Source: Pseudomonas putida (GTDB lineage: Bacteria; Pseudomonadota; Gammaproteobacteria; Pseudomonadales; Pseudomonadaceae). From it: a stretch of 64,000 bases of DNA. Positions 8,974 to 17,135 of this stretch are shown here, piece after piece. The translations under genes were made by a program, and so were the position numbers. A model generated the notes under the pieces. That model saw only the letters and a program-made list of their open reading frames with translations, searched no databases and was not told where the DNA came from. Each line of letters starts with the position of its first letter. The first letter of the stretch is position 1. The stretch covers positions 62,001-126,000 of the forward strand of contig NZ_CP011789.1 of assembly GCF_001636055.1 (NCBI RefSeq), in the 5' to 3' direction.

Positions 8974-11258
8974 CAGCCCACCGCCATGCCGATCATGTTT
9001 TCCAGCTCCAGCGGGGTCATTGGCTTGCTGCCGTTATTGATCTCCACCTTTTCAACGTGCATGCGTCGATCCTGGCTCTGTGTATTGTTCTGGATCTGCT
9101 TCATCAGCCCGCCCTGGGGCACCGCATTGGGCCGAACGGGGGTGATGCTGGGCGCAGCCTGTGCCAGGCGCTCGCGGCTACGTTCGGCCTGCTCGATCGG
9201 CGCGGTGACCTCGACCTGGACCGGCGCTGCAGGCATGGCTTCCATGCGCTTGAGCAGCGGCGCGATCGGTTCGACTGCAGGTGGCAGCGCTGCGGCCGGA
9301 GCGATCGCCGCCGGCGCAAGTGCTGCGCCTGGCAGTGTCTTGGGCTGTTGCTCGAGCACCTTGGCCACCGGTGCCGGCGGCTCAGCCGCGGCTGGCAGCG
9401 CGGCCATCAGTGGGGCCTCTGGCTGGACGGTCATCAGTGCCCGGGGCTCAGGCAGCGTCAGTGCCGGCGCTGGCATAGGCGTGACGCCGATCGGCACAGC
9501 CTGGCCAGGGATCTGCGGCACGCTGGGCGGCGTCGGCACGTCGCCGAAAGTGGTCTCGATGTTCACGCCCGGGATCTTGTTCAGCATGTCGATCAGGCCG
9601 CTGATGGCCTTCTGAAAGATCGCCACGATCCCATCCCATGCTGACTGCGCCATGGCTCCCCAGCCGCCCATCGAGCCGAACCAGTTGGCCAACTGTTGCA
9701 CCTGGTCAGCGACCCACTGGAACGCCTGGGTGTTCATCAGCGCGCTGGTCCACTCGTCCCAGTACACGACAGCGGCCACGACCAGGGCGATCAAGGCGGC
9801 AATGCCCGCGATCACCAGGCCTACGGGGTTGGCCATCATGGCGGCGTTGACAAGCCAGATAGCGCCCTGCCACAGCAGCATGGCGCCCTTGGCCAGGCCG
9901 ATGACCGCGATCATCGCGAGCACCCGGGCGACCAGGAGCACGCACTGGATGGAATGGGCGATGAACATCGCGATGCTGCGCCAGCCGGTCCAGGTCAGCA
10001 GCGCCCAGACGACGTTCAGGCCCAGCATGGCCATCTTGCTCAAGCCCACCACGATGCTCAGCGTGCTGATCGCGGCGGTGATGGCCAGCGTGGCCAGGGT
10101 GGCGATCCCCATCACCCGGGTGATGTTCGGGAACAGTTGAGTCCAGCGGGTCAGCGTCTTGCCGATATCGACCAGGCGCGTCATCAGTGGCTGCAGCATC
10201 GGTATCAGCGCCTGGCCGAAGGCGATGCGCAGCGCCTGGACCGCCGCGCCGAGCTGCTGCCAGGGATCGACCATGGCAGCGGCCATCTTCTCGGCCTGCT
10301 CCAGGCCCCGGACCTTGCCGAGCTGGTCAATGCCGTTCTTGAGGCGGTCAGTGTCCTGGGCCAGGGCGCCGATCACCTGGGCACCTTCACCGCCGAAGGC
10401 CTCGACCAGCTTGTTGTTCGCTGCAGCGTTGCGCAGATCCCCGAACTTGCCCTGCAGCTTGGCCAGGATGTCGAGCATCGGCAGAACCTTGCCGTTGGTG
10501 TCGGTGAACTTGATCCCCAGCTTGTCCGAGGCGTTGCTGATGTTCTCGAAAAAGGCCTTGTACCGTCCGCCGGCGTCGCCGCTCTCCATCGTGCTGGACA
10601 GGCTGCCCAGGACTGCCATCTGTTCGGCCAGGTCGATGCCCGAGGCGGTGGCGATCGCGCCCGCTTCCTTGAAGCCGTCTTTCATCTGCTCGCCGCTGGT
10701 CCTGAACAGCTGGACCGCCAGGGCGGTCTGGCCGCCCAGCTTTTCGACCCACTGGCTTTTGCCCATGGCGTCGGCCTGCTGCTTCTGCAGGTTGTACAGC
10801 GTGCCCACGTACTCGCTCATCACCGCTGTGTCGGACTTGGTGGCTTTGGCGAGCACGTTGCTGGTGTTGGTGAAGGTGGCCAGCTGGGAGCCGGCCAGGC
10901 CTTTGATGGCGCCCTCGATCTTGTACGCCGAGGAGACGAACGACGCGGCGTTCTCGCCGTAGGCAACGGAAAAGTCCAGGGACTTGGCGTTGAGCGCGTC
11001 CAGGGCGTCCTGGGCCACGCCCAGCGAGCGAACATCGCCCAAGGCGCGATTCACCTCCAGGGCCGGTGCCAGCGAGCCCTCGATGCCGGTCAGCGAGCCC
11101 CACAGGCCCGCCACGCCGGTACCGATCTGTTTGATGTTGGCTTCGCCCTTTTCCGCCAGGTCACTGAAACCCTTGGTCACCTTGGCCAGGGGTGCGGTGA
11201 CTTTGTCAGTCAGCGACAGGATGAAGTCCAGGCGGCTGGATGCGTTGTTCGCGCTCAT
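8973..11258 (-). CDS. Phage tail tape measure protein
   Basis: A 761-residue product. The N-terminal third has the TP901-type tape-measure pattern (GAIATASGIDLAEQMAVLGS, then a GGRYKAFFENIS region). Residues about 370-500 are strongly hydrophobic, with several potential membrane segments, as in tape measures that form the DNA channel. A Pro/Ala-rich linker follows (about 590-690) before a polar C-terminus. It sets tail length and follows the tail chaperone by 7 bases, the expected order. Confidence 0.9.
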   Translation of the reverse strand: MSANNASSRLDFILSLTDKVTAPLAKVTKGFSDLAEKGEANIKQIGTGVAGLWGSLTGIEGSLAPALEVNRALGDVRSLGVAQDALDALNAKSLDFSVAYGENAASFVSSAYKIEGAIKGLAGSQLATFTNTSNVLAKATKSDTAVMSEYVGTLYNLQKQQADAMGKSQWVEKLGGQTALAVQLFRTSGEQMKDGFKEAGAIATASGIDLAEQMAVLGSLSSTMESGDAGGRYKAFFENISNASDKLGIKFTDTNGKVLPMLDILAKLQGKFGDLRNAAANNKLVEAFGGEGAQVIGALAQDTDRLKNGIDQLGKVRGLEQAEKMAAAMVDPWQQLGAAVQALRIAFGQALIPMLQPLMTRLVDIGKTLTRWTQLFPNITRVMGIATLATLAITAAISTLSIVVGLSKMAMLGLNVVWALLTWTGWRSIAMFIAHSIQCVLLVARVLAMIAVIGLAKGAMLLWQGAIWLVNAAMMANPVGLVIAGIAALIALVVAAVVYWDEWTSALMNTQAFQWVADQVQQLANWFGSMGGWGAMAQSAWDGIVAIFQKAISGLIDMLNKIPGVNIETTFGDVPTPPSVPQIPGQAVPIGVTPMPAPALTLPEPRALMTVQPEAPLMAALPAAAEPPAPVAKVLEQQPKTLPGAALAPAAIAPAAALPPAVEPIAPLLKRMEAMPAAPVQVEVTAPIEQAERSRERLAQAAPSITPVRPNAVPQGGLMKQIQNNTQSQDRRMHVEKVEINNGSKPMTPLELENMIGMAVG

Positions 11259-11265
11259 GGGGTGG

Positions 11266-11720
11266 TCAGCTTCCGTTGAATGCTCGTGCGATACCGTTGG
11301 CTACGGCGATTTCCATCCGCCGCCAGTGCTCGTCCTCCAGCCATTTGGCTGTGCCCAGGTTCTCGGGCGTCGGGGCGGCACCGGGTAGCCAGCGTTCGCC
11401 CAGGGCCAGCAGCTGGCCCAGGCCGTCCTCGGTCAGGCGCTCAGCGTGCTCGAGCGCTTTTTTACGACGACCTCGACTTTCGGCGAGAACTCTTCAACCA
11501 GGGCGCCGGCGATCTCCATCGCGGTGGTGGGGTGCGACAGCAGCGGCTTGAGCTTGGCTTTCTGGTCCTGGACCACAGCGTTCATCAGCAGGTTGTGGGA
11601 CGGGGCGACCTTGTTCGCTTGGGTCAGGCCGTTGATGTACTTGGTCACCAGGGCGGTATCCATGACGAAGTCGAAGTCTTCGCCGCCGATTTCCAGGGTG
11701 ATTTCAGCGCGTTCGGTCAT
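11266..11720 (-). CDS. Tail assembly chaperone, -1 frameshift product (gpE+E'/G-GT type)
   Basis: The zero frame from 11720 reaches codons GTA AAA AAG, containing the slippery heptamer A AAA AAG (minus strand, 11463-11457). A -1 slip there re-reads the G at 11457 and opens a 63-codon extension that ends at 11266, giving 88+63=151 residues. The extension reads as real protein (RWLPGAAPTPENLG, then WLEDEHWRRMEIAVANGIA) and fills the otherwise empty gap before the tape measure. Programmed frameshifting in this gene slot is established for lambda G-GT and P2 E-E'. The fusion product would load on the tape measure. Confidence 0.8.
11433..11720 (-). CDS. Tail assembly chaperone, zero-frame product
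   Basis: A 95-residue protein starting MTERAEITLEIGGEDFDFVM. The ATG at 11720 is preferred over an upstream ATG because an AGGAG ribosome-binding site lies about 8 bases before it. It ends a few codons after the slippery site (RSSTLSA). Family role known: the short form is made in excess over the frameshifted form and both coat the tape measure during tail assembly. The start overlaps the spanin stop by four bases. Confidence 0.82.
   Translation of the reverse strand: MTERAEITLEIGGEDFDFVMDTALVTKYINGLTQANKVAPSHNLLMNAVVQDQKAKLKPLLSHPTTAMEIAGALVEEFSPKVEVVVKKRSSTLSA
11457..11463 (-). promoter_or_regulatory. Programmed -1 ribosomal frameshift site (A AAA AAG)
   Basis: On the minus strand the reading frame is GTA AAA AAG CGC, so the X XXY YYZ heptamer A AAA AAG is in phase. 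It is the most efficient class of slippery site in enterobacteria. The GC-rich sequence just 3' could form a stimulatory stem, but I did not fold it. Confidence 0.78.
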
Positions 11721-12208
11721 TGCGGTATTGCTCCTGTAGTGGGTGGGGTCGTGCAAAGGATGCGGATGTGGCCCTGCAGGCCGAGAATCATTTTCTGGCT
11801 GAGGGCGAGCTGATCCCGGAGGGTGAAATAATCCGATCGAGCGTCTGCTGCGAGTTCGGCGGGGGCTGCATCAGCCACGCCGGCGGCGCCGGTACCGGAG
11901 CCGGTACGCACTGCGGGGCAGGTGGCTTTGACGAGCAGCCGCTGATCACGATCATCAACAGCGCGGCGCAGATCCTGGTTGCGTTTGAGTGCATCGGTCA
12001 GTTCCTGGAAGTGTTGGGCGTCGTTGGCGGCGGCGATCGCCAGGCGCTGCCCGGTGATGTGCGCGGCTTCGCGCAGGCCTGCAGCTTCTGTTTGCGCGGT
12101 GTCGCGCTCCAATCGGGCGTTGTCGCGCTGCTCGAGCACATGCGCGAACTCAAGCCAGGCCGCGCCGGCGACCAGGGCCACGGCCAGCAGAGCGATCAGG
12201 CCGCGCAC
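11717..12208 (-). CDS. Inner-membrane spanin (Rz-like)
   Basis: A 163-residue product with a single N-terminal membrane anchor (residues 3-20) followed by a long charged, heptad-like periplasmic helix (about 25-95), the Rz layout. An Rz1-type lipoprotein gene is nested in another frame inside it. It follows the lysozyme gene with a 13-base overlap, so holin, lysozyme, Rz and Rz1 form a compact lysis cassette. Rz and Rz1 bridge the envelope and fuse the membranes at lysis. Confidence 0.82.
   Translation of the reverse strand: MRGLIALLAVALVAGAAWLEFAHVLEQRDNARLERDTAQTEAAGLREAAHITGQRLAIAAANDAQHFQELTDALKRNQDLRRAVDDRDQRLLVKATCPAVRTGSGTGAAGVADAAPAELAADARSDYFTLRDQLALSQKMILGLQGHIRILCTTPPTTGAIPQ
11788..11994 (-). 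CDS. Outer-membrane spanin lipoprotein (Rz1-like), nested in Rz
   Basis: A 68-residue frame wholly inside the Rz-like gene, same strand, different frame. It has a short hydrophobic segment ending in the lipobox I-S-G-C (Cys20) and then a proline-rich body (PPAPQCVPAPVPAPP), the hallmark of Rz1 lipoproteins. Nested Rz1 genes are well known, which makes this more than a chance frame. It would be lipidated, sorted to the outer membrane, and pair with Rz. Confidence 0.8.
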   Translation of the reverse strand: MHSNATRICAALLMIVISGCSSKPPAPQCVPAPVPAPPAWLMQPPPNSQQTLDRIISPSGISSPSARK

Positions 12209-12726
12209 AGGGCGGCCTCCTCAAGCCTGCGCGCGTGCAGCCCGGGTACAAACACCTTGCGGCCAGCGGCGTCGGTGACGTAGGCCCACACGGGGCGGCC
12301 ATCGGCGCCCCAGGCCAGTGCCCGGCAGCCTTCCTTGATACGCCCGAGGTTGATCAGCACCAGGGCGCGGCTTGCGCAGGTCGATGGCGTGCCGACGTTG
12401 TGTCCGTGGCTGGACAGGGCGTCGAACGTGTTCTGGCTGATGCGCTCATTGGTCAGGCAGTCGGCCAGGGCCAGTTGCCCCTTGCGCGTCACCAGCTGCT
12501 CGACCTCGGCGCAGCGCGCCGGCGACCAGTAGTCGCCGACGATCACCGGATACGGGCTGGTGTAGCGAGTGATGCCCTTGCAGACGGTCGGCAGGCCCCG
12601 GGCAAGCTTGTCGGCGTAGACGACGTTCTGCCCTTCGCCTTCCCACTTGCCCAGGAACGCCATCAGCGTGCTGCTGCTCAGCACCAGGGCGACGGCCCCG
12701 GTCAGGATCTTGTTACGCAGGCTCAT
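12196..12726 (-). CDS. Endolysin, GH24 lysozyme (R21-like, SAR type)
   Basis: A 176-residue lysozyme. It has the catalytic pattern WEG (Glu29), YAD (Asp39) and LPTVCKG (Thr47), matching the E-D-T triad of GH24 phage lysozymes. The weakly hydrophobic N-terminus (residues 9-24, rich in Ala, Leu and Ser) looks like a signal-arrest-release anchor rather than a cleaved signal peptide. Its start overlaps the holin stop in ATGA. Confidence 0.85.
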   Translation of the reverse strand: MSLRNKILTGAVALVLSSSTLMAFLGKWEGEGQNVVYADKLARGLPTVCKGITRYTSPYPVIVGDYWSPARCAEVEQLVTRKGQLALADCLTNERISQNTFDALSSHGHNVGTPSTCASRALVLINLGRIKEGCRALAWGADGRPVWAYVTDAAGRKVFVPGLHARRLEEAALCAA

Positions 12727-12929
12727 GGCTTGATCCTCCAGTCACGCAGCATCTGGCGGTATTTGGGGACCAGCAGGAGGATCTGCAGCACCATATAAAC
12801 CGCCGTCAGCATGTAGGCGACCGCCGACCAATCGACGGCGCCGGTCACGCCGGTGGCGGCGACCCCGATCGCGGGCGAGGCCTTGGCCAGCGCGATCGCG
12901 GTGTCCTGTGCGGCCTGGTTCGTGCTCAT
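12723..12929 (-). CDS. Phage holin
   Basis: The start is taken at the ATG at 12929 (MSTNQAAQDT), giving 68 residues; the frame is open further upstream but that part overlaps the TraR-like gene. The product has one or two membrane segments (residues about 16-30 and 34-53) and a basic tail (KYRQMLRDWRIKP), as in small holins. Position directly before the lysozyme supports the call. Confidence 0.75.
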   Translation of the reverse strand: MSTNQAAQDTAIALAKASPAIGVAATGVTGAVDWSAVAYMLTAVYMVLQILLLVPKYRQMLRDWRIKP

Positions 12930-13138
12930 CGCTGGCCCCTTTTCTCGAAAGTGGATTGGCACGGGACGCAGCGGGTCATGCCGCCCAGGGCGCGGCGCGC
13001 CTCCGGGATCTCGTCGCCGCAATCGTCGCAATGGGTGAGGCTTGGCCCTGTCGCCGGCCCTCTGCCTCGAGCAGCGGCGATCGCCTGGTCACGCTGACGC
13101 TGTTCCAGGGCCTGGGCGCGGTCGAAAGGGCAGACCAT
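12926..13138 (-). CDS. TraR/DksA-type zinc-finger protein
   Basis: A 70-residue product with the C4 zinc-finger pattern CDDCGDEIPEARR...TRCVPC, characteristic of the small TraR/DksA-like phage proteins (P2 Orf82-like). These lack the DksA coiled coil and may bind the RNA polymerase secondary channel. It overlaps the tube stop by one base and the holin start by four, between structural and lysis genes as in related prophages. Confidence 0.88.
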   Translation of the reverse strand: MVCPFDRAQALEQRQRDQAIAAARGRGPATGPSLTHCDDCGDEIPEARRALGGMTRCVPCQSTFEKRGQR

Positions 13139-13587
13139 CAGCTCAGGCCCTCAGTCTCGCGGGCGGCCAGGTACGGCACGCCGTTGATGCGGATGAAGTC
13201 CGGGCTGGTGACATCGAATGGCAGCTTATGCTTCGACTTCTCGCCGCCCTTGGCGTCGATGTTCAGCAGGCTGGAGACCTTGAACTTGCAGCCGAAGGCC
13301 TCCACGCGGATCTCGTCGGTGGGGGTCTTCGCATAGAACAGCTGATCGAAGGCCTCCAGCTCGCGGAAGCTGCCGGCCTTGCCGGCGGCCTCGATCACCA
13401 GGTTGAAGTTCGTGGTGTCAAGCTCCAGCTCGCCGCTGGCGGCCACGTCGCCCTCGACCCAGCCGTCTGGCACGCCCTTGGTCTGCGCGACGGCGCTGTT
13501 GTCGGTGATATCGAGGGTCGCGGTTTCGACGTGAATCATCAGGTCGCCCACGGTGATATCGAAGTTCTTGCCACTGATTTTGGCCAT
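13138..13587 (-). CDS. Phage tail tube protein (DUF2597-like)
   Basis: A 149-residue product starting MAKISGKNFDITVGDLMIHV, which resembles DUF2597 tail proteins and has a beta-rich tube-like fold pattern with the DGWVEGDVAASGELELDT segment. It lies just after the sheath gene, where P2 has the tube gene FII. It would polymerise into the inner tail tube. Confidence 0.78.
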   Translation of the reverse strand: MAKISGKNFDITVGDLMIHVETATLDITDNSAVAQTKGVPDGWVEGDVAASGELELDTTNFNLVIEAAGKAGSFRELEAFDQLFYAKTPTDEIRVEAFGCKFKVSSLLNIDAKGGEKSKHKLPFDVTSPDFIRINGVPYLAARETEGLS

Positions 13588-13593
13588 GCGGGG

Positions 13594-14709
13594 TTACTCC
13601 TGGGCGTCCTGGGAAAGGTCCAGCGCGATATTCGCGGTGATGTCCTTGGGGCAGTTGTGTGGGCGGATCTGCAGGAAGACCTCGACCTGTGTGCGGCTCT
13701 TCCAAACGATGACCAGGTCACCGTCCTTGGGCGTCTGGATCTCGCCCGGGAAGACCTCGCCGGCGAACTTCACCGCCTTGGCCATGCGGCGCAACGGCGC
13801 CATCAGGGCCATAGTGTTGGTGGCCATGCTGGTGGCGCTGCTGTTCAGGCGACGATCGCCGATGCGGCGGATCAGCAAAGGCCGGACCTGGCGCGCAGCC
13901 TTGTCAGCGAGGCGCAGGTACTCCAGCACTTGGAAGTCGCTGCCGGCGGTGTCCAGCAGGTTCGCATCGCCCCAGTACACGCCTTCGTAGTCGGGATAGG
14001 TTTGGGAGACGGAGAAGCGCGACTTGTCCAGCTCGCTGCGGATCGCAGACGGCAGCGGAACGTTTTCCTTGTCCTGGGGAACGGCGCCCAGACCCAGCAG
14101 CGGACCGCTGGCCACACGCATAGGGCTGTCGGCGATGCTCCAGGCCGCGTTGGCCAGGCGCCCGGCCAGCACGCCCAGGTCATTGCCGTGCAGCTGCGGC
14201 ACGACGACAACCCGGGGCGCAGCAATGCCGGCAGTGATCGCCTTCTGCTCGACCAGGTATTCGGACCAGGTCGCGGTCGGCAGGATGCCGGCGGACGCCG
14301 CCAGCACGAACGAACGGCGCCCGTACTTCGCATTCAGTTGCTCGGCGGCAGTATGCATGGCCAGCAGCTCGGCGCCGGCGGTCACCGGTTTGGTGATGAC
14401 CACGGCCTCGACCGAAAAGCCCTGCTGCTGGGCCAGTTCCAGGGCGGTGGCCCAGTCGCCTTCGGCGCCGATCGGCGCGGCCAGGCAGGCCCAGCGGTCG
14501 CCGCCGTTCGCTCGGGCTGCGATGACCTGGGTTTTCAGGTCACTGCCTGCAGCGCCGAGGTCGTTGTCCAGGTCGCTGTCGGTGTTGAGCGGCAGCAGCT
14601 TGCCGACGTTCTTGCCGGCGGGGCCGATGAAAAGGAAATAGCGCTCAATCTCGGTCACGGCGCCCTGGCCGCGGTTGAGATTGTTGGTACTGACTTTGCC
14701 GAGTGCCAT
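13594..14709 (-). CDS. Phage tail sheath protein (DUF2586-like)
   Basis: The start is at the ATG at 14709 (MALGKVSTNNLNRGQGAVTE), giving 371 residues; further upstream frame is inside the preceding gene. The sequence matches the DUF2586 sheath family of HP1/K139-type myophages, with LRLADKAARQVRPLLIRRIG and a FPGEIQTPKDGDLVIVW segment in the C-terminal half. It would form the contractile sheath. It is followed directly by the tube gene. Confidence 0.82.
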   Translation of the reverse strand: MALGKVSTNNLNRGQGAVTEIERYFLFIGPAGKNVGKLLPLNTDSDLDNDLGAAGSDLKTQVIAARANGGDRWACLAAPIGAEGDWATALELAQQQGFSVEAVVITKPVTAGAELLAMHTAAEQLNAKYGRRSFVLAASAGILPTATWSEYLVEQKAITAGIAAPRVVVVPQLHGNDLGVLAGRLANAAWSIADSPMRVASGPLLGLGAVPQDKENVPLPSAIRSELDKSRFSVSQTYPDYEGVYWGDANLLDTAGSDFQVLEYLRLADKAARQVRPLLIRRIGDRRLNSSATSMATNTMALMAPLRRMAKAVKFAGEVFPGEIQTPKDGDLVIVWKSRTQVEVFLQIRPHNCPKDITANIALDLSQDAQE

Positions 14710-14720
14710 GCGGAGCCTCG

Positions 14721-15398
14721 TTATCGGGGTGAATGGATGATTTGTTCCATGACCTGGGCGACCAGGGCGCTGGACTCCTGGGCGCTCGCCCCCAGGAACT
14801 GGCGTTTCGGGAGCTTGATTTCCCAGCTCTCGGCACCGGTGGTTTCGCCTTGCTCCTCGTCCAGGACGCGGATCAGCAGACCGGCTTGCATGAAGCTGAC
14901 ATGCTCGAGGATCCAGGCGACGGGTGGACGGGTGAGGCGTTTCTTGCCTTCCTGGCGCACGCGGAAGCCCAGGCGGCGCAAGCGCTTGGCCTGCTTGGAC
15001 GTGGACTTGGCGCCGGGCTCGACCTTGTTCCACTTGCGCATCTGGCGCGCTGTGCGGCGCTCGGACGACCCGTTGTGCTGCTGCGCCGCGACCCAGCTGG
15101 TGAGGCCGTTGCGCCATCCCAGGACGGCCTCGTCCTGGTCCACGCGGGTCACCTGCAGGAGCTTGCCCAGGCCGGCCTCCATGCGTTTCTGCCCGGGTTC
15201 CTTGCGCTTGCGCGGCACGAACGGCGTCCCGTCCAGGTTCTGCTGGGCGCGGATCCGCTTGTTGCTCAGCGTGCGCACACGCTTGGAAACGCGGTTGAGC
15301 AGGCGCCGGCGCAGCTGCGGCGGCAGCTTGAGCAGAGCCAGCTGGTCCTGGACGCTGAGCATGCCGCGCACGTCCTGGGAGAAAACCCTACTGGCCAC
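14721..15398 (-). CDS. S: Phage virion morphogenesis / tail completion protein (gpS-like)
   Basis: A 225-residue product, very basic in the N-terminal half (LRRRLLNRVSKRVRTLSNKR) and with the DGTPFVPRKRK motif common to gpS/Mu gpG-type morphogenesis proteins. P2 gpS is about 150 residues, so this version has an extra basic middle region. It overlaps gpR and precedes the sheath, the normal R-S-FI order. It acts in tail completion or head-tail joining. Confidence 0.82.
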   Translation of the reverse strand: MASRVFSQDVRGMLSVQDQLALLKLPPQLRRRLLNRVSKRVRTLSNKRIRAQQNLDGTPFVPRKRKEPGQKRMEAGLGKLLQVTRVDQDEAVLGWRNGLTSWVAAQQHNGSSERRTARQMRKWNKVEPGAKSTSKQAKRLRRLGFRVRQEGKKRLTRPPVAWILEHVSFMQAGLLIRVLDEEQGETTGAESWEIKLPKRQFLGASAQESSALVAQVMEQIIHSPR

Positions 15399-15843
15399 GG
15401 CGGATCACCTCGCCTTGCTCGGCAAGCCACAGGTCAAACGGAATGAATGACCAGGTGCTGCCGAAGGCCTCGATCTCGCCGGCGTCGTCCTCGGCCAGGT
15501 ACTGCGGTTCGATAAAGTCCAGGACCAGCTCCACGTCGAACAGATCGTTGTCCAGGTCCAGCGGCTCGATCGCGAACGCCGGCGCCGCCAGGTCATGCCG
15601 GTGGCGGTCTGGATCGTGGGTTTCCAGCCAGCTGCCCACCAGGGCCATCAGGCGCCCGGGGTGGCCGTTGAACCGCTCCAGGTTGATCACAGCGCGATAG
15701 CGCATGTCGCCCATGTGCAGGCCGCGCTCGGTCTCTGCCCAGACCAGGTGCAGGTCCACCTGCTCGCTGTACGATTCCAGCTGCTCCTCCGGTACCAGCT
15801 CGCGCTCGAGCAGGTAGGCGGTCAGTCCCTTGAGGCCGTTCAC
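15388..15843 (-). CDS. R: Phage tail completion protein R (gpR-like)
   Basis: A 151-residue product close in size to P2 gpR (155). Family features include an N-terminal helix (MNGLKGLTAYLLERE), WAETERGLHM around residue 35, and a C-terminal SFIPFDLWLAEQGEVI segment. It is coupled to gpL upstream and gpS downstream. It completes tails for joining to heads. Confidence 0.85.
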   Translation of the reverse strand: MNGLKGLTAYLLERELVPEEQLESYSEQVDLHLVWAETERGLHMGDMRYRAVINLERFNGHPGRLMALVGSWLETHDPDRHRHDLAAPAFAIEPLDLDNDLFDVELVLDFIEPQYLAEDDAGEIEAFGSTWSFIPFDLWLAEQGEVIRRGQ

Positions 15844-16301
15844 TGCAGCGATACCGTGATGCGGCTGCGGCCCTGCAGGGCGCGGATCGCCTGCTGACTG
15901 AACGCCAGGTACTGGTCGGCCCGCTCGGGTGCTTCCTTGCCGGTGTTCTCGGCGATTTCGCGCCGGGTGACGGTTGCATAGTCGGTCAGGGCGGTGGCCT
16001 TGGCGCGGCAGTACACGGCGCGCTTGTACAGCTTCACCTTGAATGCGCGCTCCTCGAGGAGCAGCGGGTCAGCGGTGGCCACCTCGGTGATGCCCAGGCT
16101 CTTCCAGCTGTTCGCCAGCTTGCGCAGATCCTGGTTCACCTCGGCCATGGCCAGTTCAAGTTGAGTGACCAGCACCTCGCTCAGGTACTCGCCCGGCAGG
16201 CGGTAAGCCTTCTGGTATTCAGCCAGCGAGAGGTCCGGCCAAAAGCCGTTGTTCTCGATGGTCTGTTCCACAACCGTGGCGGATTTGCCTGAAAAGCTCA
16301 T
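15840..16301 (-). CDS. L: Head completion/stabilisation protein (gpL-like)
   Basis: A 153-residue helical product with the gpL pattern: an N-terminal FWPDLSLAEYQKAYRLPGE segment and LLEERAFKVKLYKRAVYCRA in the second half. P2 gpL is 169 residues. It closes the filled capsid and forms the connector with the tail. It overlaps gpR by four bases. Confidence 0.86.
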   Translation of the reverse strand: MSFSGKSATVVEQTIENNGFWPDLSLAEYQKAYRLPGEYLSEVLVTQLELAMAEVNQDLRKLANSWKSLGITEVATADPLLLEERAFKVKLYKRAVYCRAKATALTDYATVTRREIAENTGKEAPERADQYLAFSQQAIRALQGRSRITVSLQ

Positions 16302-16397
16302 TGCTGGTCACTCGAAAAGGGCGGGAAACACCGTTGCGACGGGGCGGGGCCACAAGTGGTCGTCTCGTTTCACGGGTTCCCGCTGGGGGGGTAGTCG
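16302..16397. other. Short gap inside the virion operon
   Basis: A 96-base interval between the gpM stop and gpL start, unlike the overlapping junctions elsewhere in the operon. It is GC-rich with C/G tracts and no convincing terminator or frame on either strand. Confidence 0.5.
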
Positions 16398-17135
16398 TTA
16401 TGCGGTGGTAGCCGCCGCCTCTGCCGCTTTGGCCTGCTCTTTACGCAGGGCCTTGCGGGCGTTCTCGAGCCGGGTGTCTACGCCGACCTTCGGATACAGC
16501 TGGGTGGCGCGCTCCAGGTGCGTGATGGCCTTGGCCCAGTCCTTCGCTTCCACGGCACGAATGCCGATGAGCTTGTGGTACTTGGCCGGGATCTGCTCCG
16601 GCAGTCGCCATTCGCCGTCTACACGCGGCAGCAGGTCGGACAGGTACGGCTCGGGGCTGCGGCCTGCCTTGTACTCGTCATAGGCCCATTCGCAGATCGC
16701 ATCAGCGACAAACGTCTGGATATCGCGGCGATTGAAGCGCTCGGGCATTTCCTGGCCCTGGGCGATCGCGATGTCTGCCAGCTCCAGCGCGTCCTCGAAC
16801 TGGACGGTGTCGAACAGCCAGATCACGACTTGCACAAGCACGCGGTTCGGAAAGACCAGACCGGACTCGACGTAGCGCTGGACGTAGTCCTGGTACTTGG
16901 GCAGCAGTTCGTTGCGCTTGAGGTCTTGGCGGCTGGCCAGGCCGTTGATCGCACTCAGGCGCGCCAGATCCTCGTCCAGGCCGGCGACCATCAGTGCCAG
17001 GTGCTTGCGGGCATTGGCCGGGCTGCTCAGGGCCTCACCAGGTGAGTACGGCAGGGCAGCTGCAGCGGCCACCTGGGCTACTGCAGCGGTGCCCTGGGCG
17101 AGCAAGCGGCGCTTGTGCTCCAGGGCGAGGCTCAT
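16398..17135 (-). CDS. M: Terminase small subunit (gpM-like)
   Basis: A 245-residue product, close to P2 gpM (247). Family features: an N-terminal helical DNA-binding region, the EALSSPANARKHLALMVAGL segment (about 33-52), and the aromatic DAICEWAYDEYKAGRSPEPY block (about 145-164). It works with gpP to recognise and cut cos. It lies after the capsid gene and overlaps it by four bases. Confidence 0.88.
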   Translation of the reverse strand: MSLALEHKRRLLAQGTAAVAQVAAAAALPYSPGEALSSPANARKHLALMVAGLDEDLARLSAINGLASRQDLKRNELLPKYQDYVQRYVESGLVFPNRVLVQVVIWLFDTVQFEDALELADIAIAQGQEMPERFNRRDIQTFVADAICEWAYDEYKAGRSPEPYLSDLLPRVDGEWRLPEQIPAKYHKLIGIRAVEAKDWAKAITHLERATQLYPKVGVDTRLENARKALRKEQAKAAEAAATTA

